DNA of 64,000 bases, from assembly GCF_000426545.1 (NCBI RefSeq), contig NZ_AUFO01000001.1:62001-126000 (forward strand). The letters run 5' to 3'. Each line of letters starts with the position of its first letter. The stretch's first letter is position 1. The notes under the pieces were generated by a model, which was not told the origin of the DNA, did no database searches, and saw nothing but the letters and a program-made list of their open reading frames with translations. The position numbers and the translations under genes were made by a program. Shown here piece by piece: positions 36,887-46,894 of this stretch. This DNA is from Paenibacillus massiliensis subsp. panacisoli DSM 21345 (GTDB lineage: Bacteria; Bacillota; Bacilli; Paenibacillales; Paenibacillaceae).

Positions 36887-39133
36887 ATGACCTCGAAAGA
36901 ACCATTGAAGGACAGAGCGCTCCAGTATAGAACAAGCGGATGGAAGTATAGCGTGGCAACACGCTATCTTCTGTTTTTATTTTTGATGCTTCTTTTCTTT
37001 GTTAGCCTGGCTCCCCGTCTATTACCGGAGCGTTACGATATTCAGGTGAACATGCCAAGCGAGAAAGAAATTGTAGCTCCGATGCAGCTGCCGAATAACA
37101 AGGCTACCCTGAAGGCGCAAGAAGAGGCTGCCGAGCGTGTGCAGTCGATCTATACGATTGTTCCGATGCGCAATGAGAATTTCGTGGTATCTATCCTGGA
37201 TCGGATTGAACGGCTCAATCAGGACGACCAGGTATCACGTGAGGATAAAATCGGGATCTATAAGCAGGAGATTCCGCAGCGTGCCAGCGATTTTGTGCAG
37301 AATTTTGTGAATAATAGCGCCAAATCAGACACCTATCCGCAAAAGCTACTGGACGAGGTATTGCAACGGACGAAGGAACAGACTTATCGCATTAGTGAGG
37401 AGACATTCATCAAGATTCCAAGGCTGACTTCCGAGCAAATTACCGCTATGAAGCCAGTTACCCGTGAGATTGTGATTCGGCTCATGAATGATCAGATTAC
37501 CGATGCGCAAAGTGCGAGGGCGAAGGTAGCCGAGCTGGTAAGCACCAGTACGCTCAGTGACAGGACTTCGCGTGAGGTCGTGCAGGAGCTTGCCCGACTC
37601 GCTATCACAGCTAATAAGTTCTATGATGATGAAGCAACGAAGGAAGCCAAGGTGCAGGCCAGAGAGAATACACCTACGGTATTCATTAAGCAAGGTGAGG
37701 TGCTTGTCCAAAAAGGAGAGCGAATTACGCCTGAGACCTATGCACTGCTAGATGAGAACAACCTGCTCAAGGACGAGATTAATTATTGGCCGCAGTTGGG
37801 GCTTTTGGTGCTGTCGAGCCTGCTGGCAGGCGGTCTGCTCATGTATATACGCCAGTCAGACTCTCCCAAATTCAAGTATAATAACGCTCAACTTCTCATG
37901 CTGGTAATCATTTTCCTTATTACGATCGGCTCACTCTACCTAGTTAGCATTGTACAGAACAATGACCGGTCCTATTTGGGCTATTTTGCTCCTGTCGCTA
38001 TTGGTGCCATGTTGATTACACTGCTGTTGGACCGTTCACTTGCCTTTGTGAGTGCTCTCATCTTCAGTGTATTATCCAGCATTATTCTCAATGTCCATCA
38101 AAATCAAATTTTCGATTATAACTTCGGCTTTTTTGCCATTGTTGTCTCCTTGACTGCCATCTTCACGATCCACCGGGTTAGTCAGCGATCAGCACTCTTC
38201 AAGGGAGCCATTATGTGCTGTATTTTCGGCAGTCTGACCGTGTTCGCTCTTGCATGGATTGATGAGGGAGGCTGGTCACAGACCACAACATTATACGCTG
38301 CAGCAGGCGCCTTCGCTGGTGGATTGGTTACGGCGGTGTTGGTCATTGGGCTGATGCCATTCTTCGAATCAACATTCGGCATTCTATCTGCGCTTAAGCT
38401 GGTAGAGCTGTCGAATCCGAACCATCCGCTACTGCGCAAGCTGCTTACTGAGACGCCAGGTACGTATCATCATAGCGTTATGGTTGGTAATCTGTCGGAG
38501 GCGGCAGCCGAAGCGATTGGTGCGAATGGCCTGTTGTGCCGTGTTGGCTCGTACTATCATGATATAGGAAAAACGAAGCGTCCTTCTTATTTCATAGAGA
38601 ATCAGAATGGAATGGAGAATCCTCACGATTCCATGGACCCGAAGCTGAGCAAATCCATCATTATTGCCCATGCACGAGATGGTGTGGAGATGCAGAAGGA
38701 TTACAAGCTTCCTAAGCCGATTCGTGACATTGCCGAGCAGCATCATGGGACCAGCTTCCTCCATTATTTCTATCACAAAGCTTTACGACAAGCTGAGGAG
38801 CAGGGCATTCAGCCTGATTTCACGGAGGACGATTTCCGCTATCCGGGGCCGAAGGCACAATCCAAGGAGGCAGCGGTCGTTGGCATTTCTGATAGTGTAG
38901 AAGCGGCGGTTCGCTCCTTGCGTAAGCCGACAGTGGAGCAAGTGGAGTCGATGATAGAGAAGATTATCAAGAGTAAGCTGGATGACCATCAATTCAATGA
39001 CTGTGATCTGACGATGCGAGAGTTAGATATCATAGCTCAGACATTGAAGGAGACGGTCATGGGAATATTTCATTCCAGAATCGAGTACCCGGAAGGCAAG
39101 CCGGGCCAGGCTAATGAGACCAAGCAGAGCTAG
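36887..39133 (+). CDS. pgpH: Cyclic di-AMP phosphodiesterase PgpH (7TM-HD)
   Basis: PgpH hydrolyses c-di-AMP to pApA and so tunes potassium and cell-wall homeostasis. The 748-residue protein shows an N-terminal transmembrane helix (about 25-45), a large extracellular 7TMR-HDED domain (about 50-300) and seven transmembrane helices (about 305-500). A cytoplasmic HD domain contains YHHSVMVGNLSEAA (about 525) and HDIG at H558-D559. Further metal ligands lie in ILIAHARDG-like and AEQHHGTSFLHYFY blocks. ATG 36887 follows AGAGAGGGA. It lies directly after phoH; ybeY follows after 254 bp rather than immediately. Confidence 0.95.
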   Translation: MTSKEPLKDRALQYRTSGWKYSVATRYLLFLFLMLLFFVSLAPRLLPERYDIQVNMPSEKEIVAPMQLPNNKATLKAQEEAAERVQSIYTIVPMRNENFVVSILDRIERLNQDDQVSREDKIGIYKQEIPQRASDFVQNFVNNSAKSDTYPQKLLDEVLQRTKEQTYRISEETFIKIPRLTSEQITAMKPVTREIVIRLMNDQITDAQSARAKVAELVSTSTLSDRTSREVVQELARLAITANKFYDDEATKEAKVQARENTPTVFIKQGEVLVQKGERITPETYALLDENNLLKDEINYWPQLGLLVLSSLLAGGLLMYIRQSDSPKFKYNNAQLLMLVIIFLITIGSLYLVSIVQNNDRSYLGYFAPVAIGAMLITLLLDRSLAFVSALIFSVLSSIILNVHQNQIFDYNFGFFAIVVSLTAIFTIHRVSQRSALFKGAIMCCIFGSLTVFALAWIDEGGWSQTTTLYAAAGAFAGGLVTAVLVIGLMPFFESTFGILSALKLVELSNPNHPLLRKLLTETPGTYHHSVMVGNLSEAAAEAIGANGLLCRVGSYYHDIGKTKRPSYFIENQNGMENPHDSMDPKLSKSIIIAHARDGVEMQKDYKLPKPIRDIAEQHHGTSFLHYFYHKALRQAEEQGIQPDFTEDDFRYPGPKAQSKEAAVVGISDSVEAAVRSLRKPTVEQVESMIEKIIKSKLDDHQFNDCDLTMRELDIIAQTLKETVMGIFHSRIEYPEGKPGQANETKQS

Positions 39134-39284
39134 AAATCGAGCGAGCGCAAGTAAAGTGTCCATGTAAATGTAGCGGTAGCTAGCTATAAAGGTCTCGCGG
39201 ATCTTACAAATCGTGCAAATCCGTGCAAACCGGCAGTCATAGAGAATTATTCCTAGAAGCTGGATGGAAAGGGATGTGTACTCA

Positions 39285-39313
39285 TTGACATGCCGGGGTC
39301 TGGATAGGATGAT
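39285..39313 (+). promoter_or_regulatory. Possible promoter upstream of ybeY
   Basis: TTGACA (39285-39290), 17 bp, then GATGAT (39308-39313). It is placed about 75 bp before ybeY in a 254-bp gap with no other visible element. Confidence 0.4.
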
Positions 39314-39387
39314 AGATACACCACAGCGGCTTAGCCAGCTAGGGTGAAATGATTGGCTTCAAATGAACGATAAAAGGAGCGTTATGT

Positions 39388-39882
39388 ATGGGCCTGCAAT
39401 TGGTATGGAATAGCGAACAGGATGATCTGGAAATAACAGATGCCCTGATCTCCACGCTGGAGACCCTCCTGGAGCGTGCTGGAGAGGCTGAAGGTGTAAC
39501 AGAAGGGGAAGTGGCCCTTACTTTTGTGACTGACGAACAAATTCACGAGCTGAACCGGCAATATCGGGGCATTGACCGACCGACAGACGTGCTGTCCTTT
39601 GCCATGAATGAGGAGCTGGAAGAGGAGCCTGATATTATCTACAGCCTGGAACCTGAAGCAGAGCTGGAGTTGCCCGATATGCTGGGTGATATTATCATTT
39701 CGGTGCAGACGGCCAAGCGTCAAAGTGAAGAGTACGGTCATTCATTGGATCGAGAGCTTGGGTTCTTATTCGTACACGGTTTTCTCCATCTGCTCGGCTA
39801 TGACCATCAGGATGAAGCGAGCGAAGCGGAGATGATGGGCAAGCAAGAGGCTGTGCTGGCTCAGGTGGGGCTGTTGAGATAA
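39388..39882 (+). CDS. ybeY: Endoribonuclease YbeY (16S rRNA 3'-end maturation)
   Basis: YbeY is a zinc-dependent RNase needed for 16S rRNA 3'-end processing and ribosome quality control. The 164-residue protein has the diagnostic [11 protein letters not shown] motif with ligands H130, H134 and H140. The upstream [19 protein letters not shown] block and LGDIIIS strand are also visible. ATG 39388 follows AAAAGGAGC. It overlaps dgkA by one base (TAATG), indicating coupling. The ybeY-dgkA-cdd-era order is conserved in Firmicutes. Confidence 0.96.
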   Translation: MGLQLVWNSEQDDLEITDALISTLETLLERAGEAEGVTEGEVALTFVTDEQIHELNRQYRGIDRPTDVLSFAMNEELEEEPDIIYSLEPEAELELPDMLGDIIISVQTAKRQSEEYGHSLDRELGFLFVHGFLHLLGYDHQDEASEAEMMGKQEAVLAQVGLLR

Positions 39883-40265
39883 TGAGAGAACGATCATGGA
39901 GGCTTACGTTTCGCCATGCCTGGGAAGGTATTGTGTACGCATTTCGCACCCAGATCAATATGAGAGTCCATGTGGCGGCTACGTTGCTGGTCGGCGTCAT
40001 GGGCTACATTCTACATATTTCGTTAATAGATTGGCTCTTTGTCATCACGGCCATGGCGTTGGTACTGGTGGCGGAAATGATCAACACGGCCATTGAGACC
40101 ACGGTGGATCTGATCAGCCCGGAGTTTCACTCTTTGGCCAAAATCGCCAAGGATACCGCTGCCGGGGCTGTGCTCATGGCTGCGGTATTTGCCGTTATTG
40201 TCGGCTGTATCGTATTTTTTGAACCTGTAATGCACTTTGCAGGTCAACTTTTATCTTTACGTTAA
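39882..40265 (+). CDS. dgkA: Diacylglycerol/undecaprenol kinase family protein
   Basis: The 127-residue integral membrane kinase has three transmembrane helices. Gram-positive members phosphorylate undecaprenol to recycle the cell-wall lipid carrier. The catalytic signature VLVAEMINTAIETTVDLISPE (about 62-82), with the conserved Glu and Asn, is intact. The N-terminal FRHAWEGIVYAFRTQINMRVH is the amphipathic helix typical of the family. The ATG overlaps the ybeY stop. Substrate preference (undecaprenol over diacylglycerol) is inferred from Firmicute relatives. Confidence 0.93.
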   Translation: MRERSWRLTFRHAWEGIVYAFRTQINMRVHVAATLLVGVMGYILHISLIDWLFVITAMALVLVAEMINTAIETTVDLISPEFHSLAKIAKDTAAGAVLMAAVFAVIVGCIVFFEPVMHFAGQLLSLR

Positions 40266-40290
40266 TTTTTTATAGCTGGAGGTTAGAATA

Positions 40291-40701
40291 ATGATGGATT
40301 GGTCAGGGTTAATGCAAGAAGCGAGGGCTGCCCGTGAGAAGGCCTATGTGCCTTACTCCTCCTTCAAGGTTGGGGCTGCACTGCTGGATGCGGACGGAAA
40401 TATTCATCATGGCTGCAACATTGAGAATGCTGCATATACGCCGAGCAACTGTGCCGAACGTACAGCCATGTTCAGCGCGATGGCTCAAGGGAAAAAGGCA
40501 CGTAGCTTCAAGGCGATGGCTATAATTGGAGATACGGAGCAGCCTATTGCTCCATGTGGTGTATGCCGTCAGGTCATGGCAGAGCTATGTGCGCCGGATA
40601 TGCCTGTTATTCTTGGTAATTTGAAGGGCGAGATGCGTGAGACCACGATGCAGGAGCTGCTTCCTTATGCATTCGGACCTTCTGATTTAGGCAAAGAGTA
40701 G
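40291..40701 (+). CDS. cdd: Cytidine deaminase
   Basis: Cdd converts cytidine and deoxycytidine to uridine and deoxyuridine in pyrimidine salvage. The 136-residue tetrameric-type enzyme shows all active-site residues: C54-A-E56 (NCAER) and PCGVC with C89 and C92 bind the zinc and supply the catalytic Glu. The N-terminal AYVPYSSFKVGAAL block is also conserved. ATG 40291 follows TGGAGG. It lies 25 bp after dgkA and 168 bp before era; the longer gap may contain a separate era promoter, which I could not pick out. Confidence 0.96.
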   Translation: MMDWSGLMQEARAAREKAYVPYSSFKVGAALLDADGNIHHGCNIENAAYTPSNCAERTAMFSAMAQGKKARSFKAMAIIGDTEQPIAPCGVCRQVMAELCAPDMPVILGNLKGEMRETTMQELLPYAFGPSDLGKE

Positions 40702-40868
40702 ACGAAGAGTTCAACGAATGAGCCTTTTGCCTAGAGGCACTTTTAAACAAGTAGCAGCCCGAGCTCGTTTGTACACAAGTTCAAGATTATAATTTGCTTG
40801 AAGCGGACAACGGAGTTGGTTTGCATTCAGGCCCTAATTTAGAGCAAGATCTTTCAGGAGGAAAATAA

Positions 40869-41771
40869 ATGTCCAAGAAGCAATTCAAATCTGGATTCGT
40901 AGCCATTGTGGGTAGACCGAATGTGGGTAAATCAACGCTGATGAATCACGTAATTGGCCAAAAAATAGCGATCATGTCGGATAAGCCACAGACGACACGT
41001 AATAAAATTCATGGAGTATACACAACAGAGAACAGTCAGGTCGTTTTTTTGGATACGCCAGGTATTCACAAGAGACAGTCCAAGCTTGGTGACTATATGA
41101 ATCAGACAGCCTTTAATACACTAGGCGAGGTGGAAGCTGTCTTGTTCCTGGTCGATGCTGCGGAAGGCATGGGCGGAGGGGACCGCTTTATTGCGGAGCA
41201 GCTTAAGAAGGTGAACACACCTGTAATATTGGTACTCAACAAGATTGACCGGATTGAGCCGGAAGCTCTCTTGCCACTAATCGAAGAATATCGCAAGCTG
41301 TATGATTTTTCCGAGATTGTACCTGTATCAGCCAAGCTGGGAAATAACGTGGACCGTCTGCTGGAGCAGATTGCGAGATATCTCCCGGAAGGACCGCAAT
41401 ATTATCCCGATGATCAGGTGACCGACCACCCCGAGCAATTCGTAATTGCGGAGCTGGTTCGTGAGAAGATTCTGCATATGACCCGTGAGGAAATTCCCCA
41501 TTCCATTGCTGTTATTATTGAGGATATGCGTAAGCAGGACAACGGGATCGTGCAAATCTCGGCCGTCATTTACGTGGAGCGGGATTCACAAAAAGGTATC
41601 ATCATTGGCAAGCAGGGAGCTATGCTGAAGGAAGTGGGCAAGCAAGCGCGCAAGGATATCGAGAACTTGCTCGGGTCCAAAATCTTCCTGGAGCTGTGGG
41701 TAAAGGTGAAGAAAGACTGGCGCAATCAGGAACGTGTGCTGCGTGATCTTGGTTTTCACCGTGATGCCTAG
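40869..41771 (+). CDS. era: GTPase Era
   Basis: Era is an essential GTPase that binds the 3' end of 16S rRNA during 30S assembly. The 300-residue protein has G1 GRPNVGKS (K21), the switch region TTRNKIHG, G3 DTPGIHK and G4 NKID. A C-terminal KH domain carries [25 protein letters not shown] 40869 follows CAGGAGG. It completes the ybeY-dgkA-cdd-era cluster, which joins rRNA maturation and assembly genes, and is followed by yqzL and recO. Confidence 0.97.
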   Translation: MSKKQFKSGFVAIVGRPNVGKSTLMNHVIGQKIAIMSDKPQTTRNKIHGVYTTENSQVVFLDTPGIHKRQSKLGDYMNQTAFNTLGEVEAVLFLVDAAEGMGGGDRFIAEQLKKVNTPVILVLNKIDRIEPEALLPLIEEYRKLYDFSEIVPVSAKLGNNVDRLLEQIARYLPEGPQYYPDDQVTDHPEQFVIAELVREKILHMTREEIPHSIAVIIEDMRKQDNGIVQISAVIYVERDSQKGIIIGKQGAMLKEVGKQARKDIENLLGSKIFLELWVKVKKDWRNQERVLRDLGFHRDA

Positions 41772-41879
41772 GCTCATCCAATAATTGCAACACATACAAC
41801 GACAGTCAGCGAACATCCTATTTCGTAAATGCATTCCGTTAATTTGGGCGCCATTTCCGAAAAGAGAGGATGAATACGA

Positions 41880-42014
41880 ATGCGAGATTTTTCGTGGCAG
41901 TATTTTACGATGACTGGAGATGTCGATGCGTATTTATTGTACAAGCACGCTCAAGCAATTGAGCAGGATGCGGTGGATGCAGAGTTGGATGAAGAGGACG
42001 AAGTCAATGAATGA
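41880..42014 (+). CDS. yqzL: YqzL-family small protein
   Basis: This is a 44-residue protein starting at ATG 41880 with GAGAGGATG about 8 bases upstream. The sequence MRDFSWQYFTMTGDVDAYLLYK, then an acidic tail, matches the YqzL family: an aromatic N-terminal W.F..TG.VD.YLL..-type core found between era and recO in Bacillus. Function is unknown. It is shorter than most automated cut-offs. It ends 33 bp before recO and is probably co-transcribed with it. Confidence 0.85.
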   Translation: MRDFSWQYFTMTGDVDAYLLYKHAQAIEQDAVDAELDEEDEVNE

Positions 42015-42047
42015 TTGGCTTGTTAGGCAATGGTTGGGGGAACAGTT

Positions 42048-42803
42048 ATGCTCTACAGGTTGGAAGGAATCGTCATCCGTAGCATGGACTACGGTGAGGG
42101 AAATAAAATTATTACGCTTTGCACCGAGAACGGAGCCAAAGTTGGGGTACTCGTCCGTGGGGCCAAAAAGCCCAAAAGCCGCCATGGAGCGTTAACACAG
42201 CCCTTTACGTATGCTTCATATGTATTCTTCCGTAATACGGGACTGGGTACGCTGAATTCGGGAGAGATTCTGGAGTCCCATCATGAGCTTCGTGAGGACA
42301 TTGTCAAGGCGGCTTATGCATCTTATGTATGTGAGCTGCTGGATCGTGTGCTGCAAGAAGAAGAGACAGGGGCCTTCTGGTTCAGGCAGCTTAAGGCTTG
42401 TCTTTCGGCCATGTCTGAAGGAAAGGACCCGCTAACTGTAACGAATATGTACGAAATGAAAATCCTCCAGGCTGCCGGCTACGGCCCCCAATTGGATGCA
42501 TGTATCTCTTGTGGGAAAGTGCTGGAGGAGGGCCCGATCTTCATTAGTCCCCGTCTTGGAGGTGTGCTATGCCGGGCCTGTCGTCATTTTGACCCAGCTT
42601 CACTAGAGCTGTCGCCCAAAGCGCTCAAGCTACTGCGGTTGTATTCGCAACTGGATCTGACGAGATTGGGCAATGTAAATATCAGTGATTCCACCAAGCA
42701 AGAGATGAAGCAAATCATGAGACAATTCATGGATATGCAGCTAGGCTTGCAGCTTAAAACGAGAAATTTTTTGGATCAGCTTGATAAATACGATATTCAG
42801 TAG
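42048..42803 (+). CDS. recO: DNA repair protein RecO
   Basis: RecO works with RecF and RecR to load RecA on SSB-coated single-stranded DNA. The chosen start, ATG 42048 (MLYRLEGIVIRSMDYGEG), follows TGGGGG and gives 251 residues, the normal size. An N-terminal OB fold has KIITLCTENGAKVGVLVRGAKK. The helical core contains a four-cysteine zinc finger, C-I-S-C and C-R-A-C, flanking GPIFISPRLGGV. The yqzL-recO link and the downstream glyQS T-box follow the B. subtilis order, but the regulator gene usually found there (ccpN) is absent. Confidence 0.96.
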   Translation: MLYRLEGIVIRSMDYGEGNKIITLCTENGAKVGVLVRGAKKPKSRHGALTQPFTYASYVFFRNTGLGTLNSGEILESHHELREDIVKAAYASYVCELLDRVLQEEETGAFWFRQLKACLSAMSEGKDPLTVTNMYEMKILQAAGYGPQLDACISCGKVLEEGPIFISPRLGGVLCRACRHFDPASLELSPKALKLLRLYSQLDLTRLGNVNISDSTKQEMKQIMRQFMDMQLGLQLKTRNFLDQLDKYDIQ

Positions 42804-42899
42804 TAATATACTTTTATCTGGGCATCATTCAATGTGATATTGTGTGGTGCTGTGTAGGAATTCATTTCACTGTGAGTGAGATGGCTATGCTATGATCGA

Positions 42900-43111
42900 G
42901 AGGGTAGCAGAATGTAGCTTCTTATAGCGAGTCGGGGATGGTGAAAGCCCGGTGGGAGCAAGCTGTGATGGGCACTCAGGAGCATGGATTTAACAATGAC
43001 ACCGAAAAGCGGATCGTCAGTCAAGTGGACTGATAATCAAGTAGGGTGGAACCGCGGGAGCAATGCTCTCGTCCCTACGTCTGTGCAGACGTAGAGGGGC
43101 GGGGGCTTTTT
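42900..43111 (+). promoter_or_regulatory. Glycyl T-box leader of glyQS
   Basis: The T-box sequence AGGGTGGAACCGCG is at 43043-43056. GGC at 42971-42973, within GGGCACTC..GGAGC, aligns with the glycine specifier position of B. subtilis glyQS. The 3' part forms a terminator (GTCCCTACGTCTG with CAGACGTAGAGGGG, extended; 43065-43106) followed by TTTTT. Uncharged tRNA-Gly is expected to favour the antiterminator. A possible -10, TATGAT, is at 42891-42896. Confidence 0.93.
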
Positions 43112-43180
43112 CATGTCCGGCTTGCCATAGATGTCGTCTGTACATAAGGAAATACAATATACAGAAGAGAGGCGTGTACT

Positions 43181-44068
43181 ATGAATTTTCAGCAGATGAT
43201 CTTGACGCTCCAGGATTTCTGGGCAGCTGAGAACTGCATTATCGTTCAACCCTATGATACCGAGAAGGGTGCAGGCACGATGAACCCAATGACCTTCCTA
43301 CGTTCGTTGGGACCGGAGCCATGGAAGGTGGCCTACGTGGAGCCTTCACGTCGCCCATCAGACGGTCGTTATGGCGAGAACCCGAATCGCTTGTATCAGC
43401 ATCATCAATTTCAGGTCATTATCAAGCCTTCACCGGATAACATTCAGGAGATGTATCTGGAGAGTCTGAAGCGCCTTGGAATAGATCCGCTGAAGCACGA
43501 TATTCGATTTGTTGAGGATAACTGGGAGAATCCGTCGCTGGGCTGTGCTGGTCTTGGCTGGGAAGTATGGCTCGATGGGATGGAGATTACGCAGTTCACG
43601 TATTTCCAGCAGGTAGGGGGTATTGAGACAAGCCCAGTATCTGTAGAGATTACGTATGGTATGGAGCGTCTGGCTTCTTATATTCAAGAAAAAGAAAATG
43701 TATTCGAGCTAGAGTGGGTGGAAGGCGTAACTTATGGTGATGTATTCCATCAGCCTGAGTATGAGCATTCCAAATATACGTTCGAAGTATCTGATGTAAA
43801 GATGCTATTCACCCTGTTCAATATGTATGAGGAAGAAGCAAACAAGGCCATGGCACAGCATCTGGTGTTCCCGGCTTATGATTACGTACTGAAGTGCTCA
43901 CATACCTTCAATCTGCTGGATGCTCGCGGAGCAATCAGCGTGACAGAGCGTACGGGCTACATTACACGTGTCCGTAATCTGGCACGGCAAATTGCCGCTA
44001 CCTACATGGAGGAACGCGAAAAGCTGGGATTCCCGTTGTTGAAGAAAGGGGATGTAGAGCATGTCTAA
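43181..44068 (+). CDS. glyQ: Glycyl-tRNA synthetase alpha subunit
   Basis: GlyQ forms the alpha2beta2 bacterial-type glycyl-tRNA synthetase with GlyS and holds the aminoacylation site. The 295-residue protein is highly conserved, with [17 protein letters not shown] at the start, [29 protein letters not shown] and [16 protein letters not shown] 43181 lies 70 bp after the T-box terminator with GAAGAGAGG upstream. It overlaps glyS by 8 bp. Control by the glycine T-box couples expression to tRNA charging. Confidence 0.98.
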   Translation: MNFQQMILTLQDFWAAENCIIVQPYDTEKGAGTMNPMTFLRSLGPEPWKVAYVEPSRRPSDGRYGENPNRLYQHHQFQVIIKPSPDNIQEMYLESLKRLGIDPLKHDIRFVEDNWENPSLGCAGLGWEVWLDGMEITQFTYFQQVGGIETSPVSVEITYGMERLASYIQEKENVFELEWVEGVTYGDVFHQPEYEHSKYTFEVSDVKMLFTLFNMYEEEANKAMAQHLVFPAYDYVLKCSHTFNLLDARGAISVTERTGYITRVRNLARQIAATYMEEREKLGFPLLKKGDVEHV

Positions 44069-46136
44069 GGATATTCTGTTTGAAATTGGTCTGGAGGAAG
44101 TCCCTGCCCGCTTCCTGCCTGCAGCAACAGAGCAGCTGAAGGAACGCATGCTGCAATGGCTACAGGAATCTCGTCTGGAGCATGGCACCCTAGAGACATA
44201 CGCTACTCCACGCCGTCTTGCTGTGCTGGTCCATGATGTTGCCGAGAAGCAAGAAGACATTGAGGAAGAAGTAAAAGGGCCTTCCAGAAAGATTGCACTG
44301 GATGATCAGGGCAACTGGAGTAAAGCAGCGCTCGGGTTTGCCCGCAGTCAGGGAGTAGACCCGGAGCAGTTCACCTTTAAAGAGTTGAGCGGCGTAGAGT
44401 ATATCTATGCGACCAAGAGCAGCAAGGGTGTTCAGACTACCGAAATTCTTGCTGATGGACTGCGTCATATTGTGCAATCCATGACCTTCCCAAAATTCAT
44501 GCGCTGGGCCAACTACGACTTCAAGTTCGTACGACCGATCCGTTGGATGGTAGCGTTGTTCGGAGAGGAAGTGGTTCCTTTTGAAATTGCAGGTGTAACG
44601 GCTGGGAATGTAACGCGCGGACATCGTTTTCTGGGCACGGAAGTAACACTATCTGAGCCATCCGCTTATACAAAAGCGCTTAGTGCGCAGCATGTTGTAG
44701 CTGACGTTGATGTACGCAAGAAGATGATCGTGGACCAGATCGAGGCGCTGGCCAAAGAGAAATCCTGGAATATCTCCATCAAAGAGGACCTGCTAGAGGA
44801 AGTGCTGTACCTGGTTGAGACACCGACCGTGCTATTTGGCACATTCGATCCGGCTTTCCTCAACATCCCGCGTGAGGTACTGATTACTTCCATGCGTGAA
44901 CATCAGCGTTATTTCCCGGTATTTGATCAGCAAGGTGAGTTGCTTCCTTATTTTGTTACGGTACGTAATGGTGGAAACGAGTCACTTGATGTCATCGCTA
45001 AAGGGAATGAGAAAGTGCTTCGTGCCCGTCTCTCCGATGCCAAATTCTTCTATGAAGAAGATCAGAAGCTAGCTATCAAGGATGCGCTGTCCAAGCTTGA
45101 GAGCATTGTATTCCACGAGGAGCTTGGTACGGTCGGAGATAAGGTGCGCCGCGTTCGCAAGATTGCAGATACGTTGGCACAGAGCTTGAATGTGTCCTCC
45201 AATGACGCGGAATCCGTAAGCCGTACAGCTGATATTTGTAAATTCGACCTGGTCACTCAAATGGTGTATGAATTCCCTGAACTGCAAGGTGTCATGGGAC
45301 AGGATTATGCACTTAAGGCTGGCGAGAAGGCGGATGTTGCAACAGGCATTTTCGAGCACTACCAGCCACGTTTTGCTGGGGATGCTGTTCCAACAACAAT
45401 GGCTGGCGCAATCGTCAGCATTGCAGACAAGATCGATACGATCACAGGCTGCTTCTCACTCGGGATCATTCCTACAGGCTCGCAGGACCCGTATGCATTG
45501 CGTCGTCAAGCTGCCGGGATTGTACAGATTCTTCTGAACTGTGAACTGGCTCTGAAGCTGAGCGATCTGTTCGATGTAGCATTGAACGTACATGTGGATT
45601 TCGGGCATATGAAACGCAGCAGTGATGAAATTCGTAAAGATCTGATGGACTTCTTCGGTATGCGTGTGAAAAAACTGCTCTCCGAGACACTGCGTTACGA
45701 CGTCGTCGATGCTGTGATCGCAGCAGGTTTTGATCAGATCGCATCGGTTGTTGCCCGCGGACAAGCGCTGATGTCTGCAGTTCAAGAACAGGAGGACTTC
45801 AAGATTACTGTCGAGTCCTTCAATCGCTTGGCCAATCTTGCTGCCAAAGCCTCACGTACAACGATCCAGCCAGAGCTGCTGACGGAGCAACAGGAGAAGG
45901 ATCTACATGAGGTATGGGGCAAGCTGCATGTGCCGTATATGGCTGCGCTGGAAGTGCATGATGCAAGCAAGGCAATCTCACTCGCAGCTGAACTCACTCC
46001 TGCCGTTACTTCCTTCTTCGATGCTGTTATGGTCATGGCAGAGGATCAGGATATACGCGAGAATCGACTTGCACTACTGGCATCCATTCACGGAGATCTC
46101 AAGCAATTTGCAGATTTCTCCAAGTTAGTGTGGTAA
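44061..46136 (+). CDS. glyS: Glycyl-tRNA synthetase beta subunit
   Basis: GlyS is the large beta subunit that binds tRNA-Gly. The 691-residue product opens with [17 protein letters not shown] and contains [25 protein letters not shown], an HD-like central block ([15 protein letters not shown]) and a C-terminal anticodon-binding DALR domain. ATG 44061 overlaps the glyQ end, and a GGGGATG site is present within glyQ. It closes the T-box-controlled unit with a terminator hairpin 40 bp downstream. Confidence 0.97.
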   Translation: MSKDILFEIGLEEVPARFLPAATEQLKERMLQWLQESRLEHGTLETYATPRRLAVLVHDVAEKQEDIEEEVKGPSRKIALDDQGNWSKAALGFARSQGVDPEQFTFKELSGVEYIYATKSSKGVQTTEILADGLRHIVQSMTFPKFMRWANYDFKFVRPIRWMVALFGEEVVPFEIAGVTAGNVTRGHRFLGTEVTLSEPSAYTKALSAQHVVADVDVRKKMIVDQIEALAKEKSWNISIKEDLLEEVLYLVETPTVLFGTFDPAFLNIPREVLITSMREHQRYFPVFDQQGELLPYFVTVRNGGNESLDVIAKGNEKVLRARLSDAKFFYEEDQKLAIKDALSKLESIVFHEELGTVGDKVRRVRKIADTLAQSLNVSSNDAESVSRTADICKFDLVTQMVYEFPELQGVMGQDYALKAGEKADVATGIFEHYQPRFAGDAVPTTMAGAIVSIADKIDTITGCFSLGIIPTGSQDPYALRRQAAGIVQILLNCELALKLSDLFDVALNVHVDFGHMKRSSDEIRKDLMDFFGMRVKKLLSETLRYDVVDAVIAAGFDQIASVVARGQALMSAVQEQEDFKITVESFNRLANLAAKASRTTIQPELLTEQQEKDLHEVWGKLHVPYMAALEVHDASKAISLAAELTPAVTSFFDAVMVMAEDQDIRENRLALLASIHGDLKQFADFSKLVW

Positions 46137-46175
46137 GCCGTGTGTAATTAAAGAATTACTGGGTATAGATATAAG

Positions 46176-46220
46176 ATACGGAACGATTGCGCATCATATA
46201 ATGCAGCCGTTCCGTATTTT
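46176..46220 (+). terminator. Terminator after glyS
   Basis: ATACGGAACG (46176-46185) and CGTTCCGTAT (46208-46217) form a perfect 10-bp stem, with an inner TGC/GCA pairing in the loop, followed by TTT. Confidence 0.75.
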
Positions 46221-46385
46221 AAGATGATAGAATGTATAAGTTTTCAATGTAGCTGAACCATTCGATCATCGCCTGACCACTTCAACTAGATGCGTTATGT
46301 CTTCTGTGAAAGCACGTCGATAGTCGTTTTTCTTATGAAATTTATGCATCGTGTGACTTCATGTCTTAGAGGGGTGACGAGCTGC

Positions 46386-46853
46386 GTGAATCATAACACC
46401 CGAATCGTCGTTGACGGAGATGCTTGCCCGGTTAAGGCAGTGATTATATCCACGGCACGACATTATAATATTGAGGTCATCATGGTGTCTTCATATGATC
46501 ATGTTCTGCAGGGTGGAGTTGGGGTGAGCATTGTCACGGTGGATCGTAGTGATCAAAGCGCGGATCTGTACATTGCCAACCATATCCACGAGGGGGATAT
46601 GGTTATAACCAATGATTATGGTCTGGCAGCACTGGCTTTGGCTAAGCGCTGCTATGCTTTATCCTTTCGCGGAACATCCTATGAGAATGAGACCATTGAA
46701 TTTATGCTGGATCGTCGTCATACGTCTGCTAAGGAGCGGAAGCAAGGCCGTTATGGCAAAGGCCCGCGACCATTCACCGTGGAGGACCGAAAGGCTTTTC
46801 AACATAAATTGACAAAACTTTTACAACTCTTGCAGGAGAATGAACAGGAATAG
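46386..46853 (+). CDS. yqxD: YaiI/YqxD-family (DUF188) protein
   Basis: The protein belongs to the YaiI/YqxD/UPF0178 family with a PIN-like fold; no biochemical role is established. GTG 46386 is preferred, with GAGGGGTGAC upstream, giving 155 residues starting NHNTRIVVDGDACPVK. The longer in-frame ATG at 46290 would add a non-conserved tail. Acidic and conserved motifs VVDGDACPVK, VTNDYGLAALAL and DRRHTSAKERKQGRYGKGPRPFT are intact. As in B. subtilis it directly precedes dnaG and may be part of the dnaG-rpoD unit. Confidence 0.92.
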   Translation: MNHNTRIVVDGDACPVKAVIISTARHYNIEVIMVSSYDHVLQGGVGVSIVTVDRSDQSADLYIANHIHEGDMVITNDYGLAALALAKRCYALSFRGTSYENETIEFMLDRRHTSAKERKQGRYGKGPRPFTVEDRKAFQHKLTKLLQLLQENEQE

Positions 46854-46894
46854 CGAATAATAATTTAGGTGCTATAGAGATGAAGGTGGTTGGA

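Noticed and set aside
40702..40868. Terminator or riboswitch between cdd and era
   Set aside because: Only a four-base GCCT/AGGC pairing with a two-base loop was found; no convincing stem or T-run.
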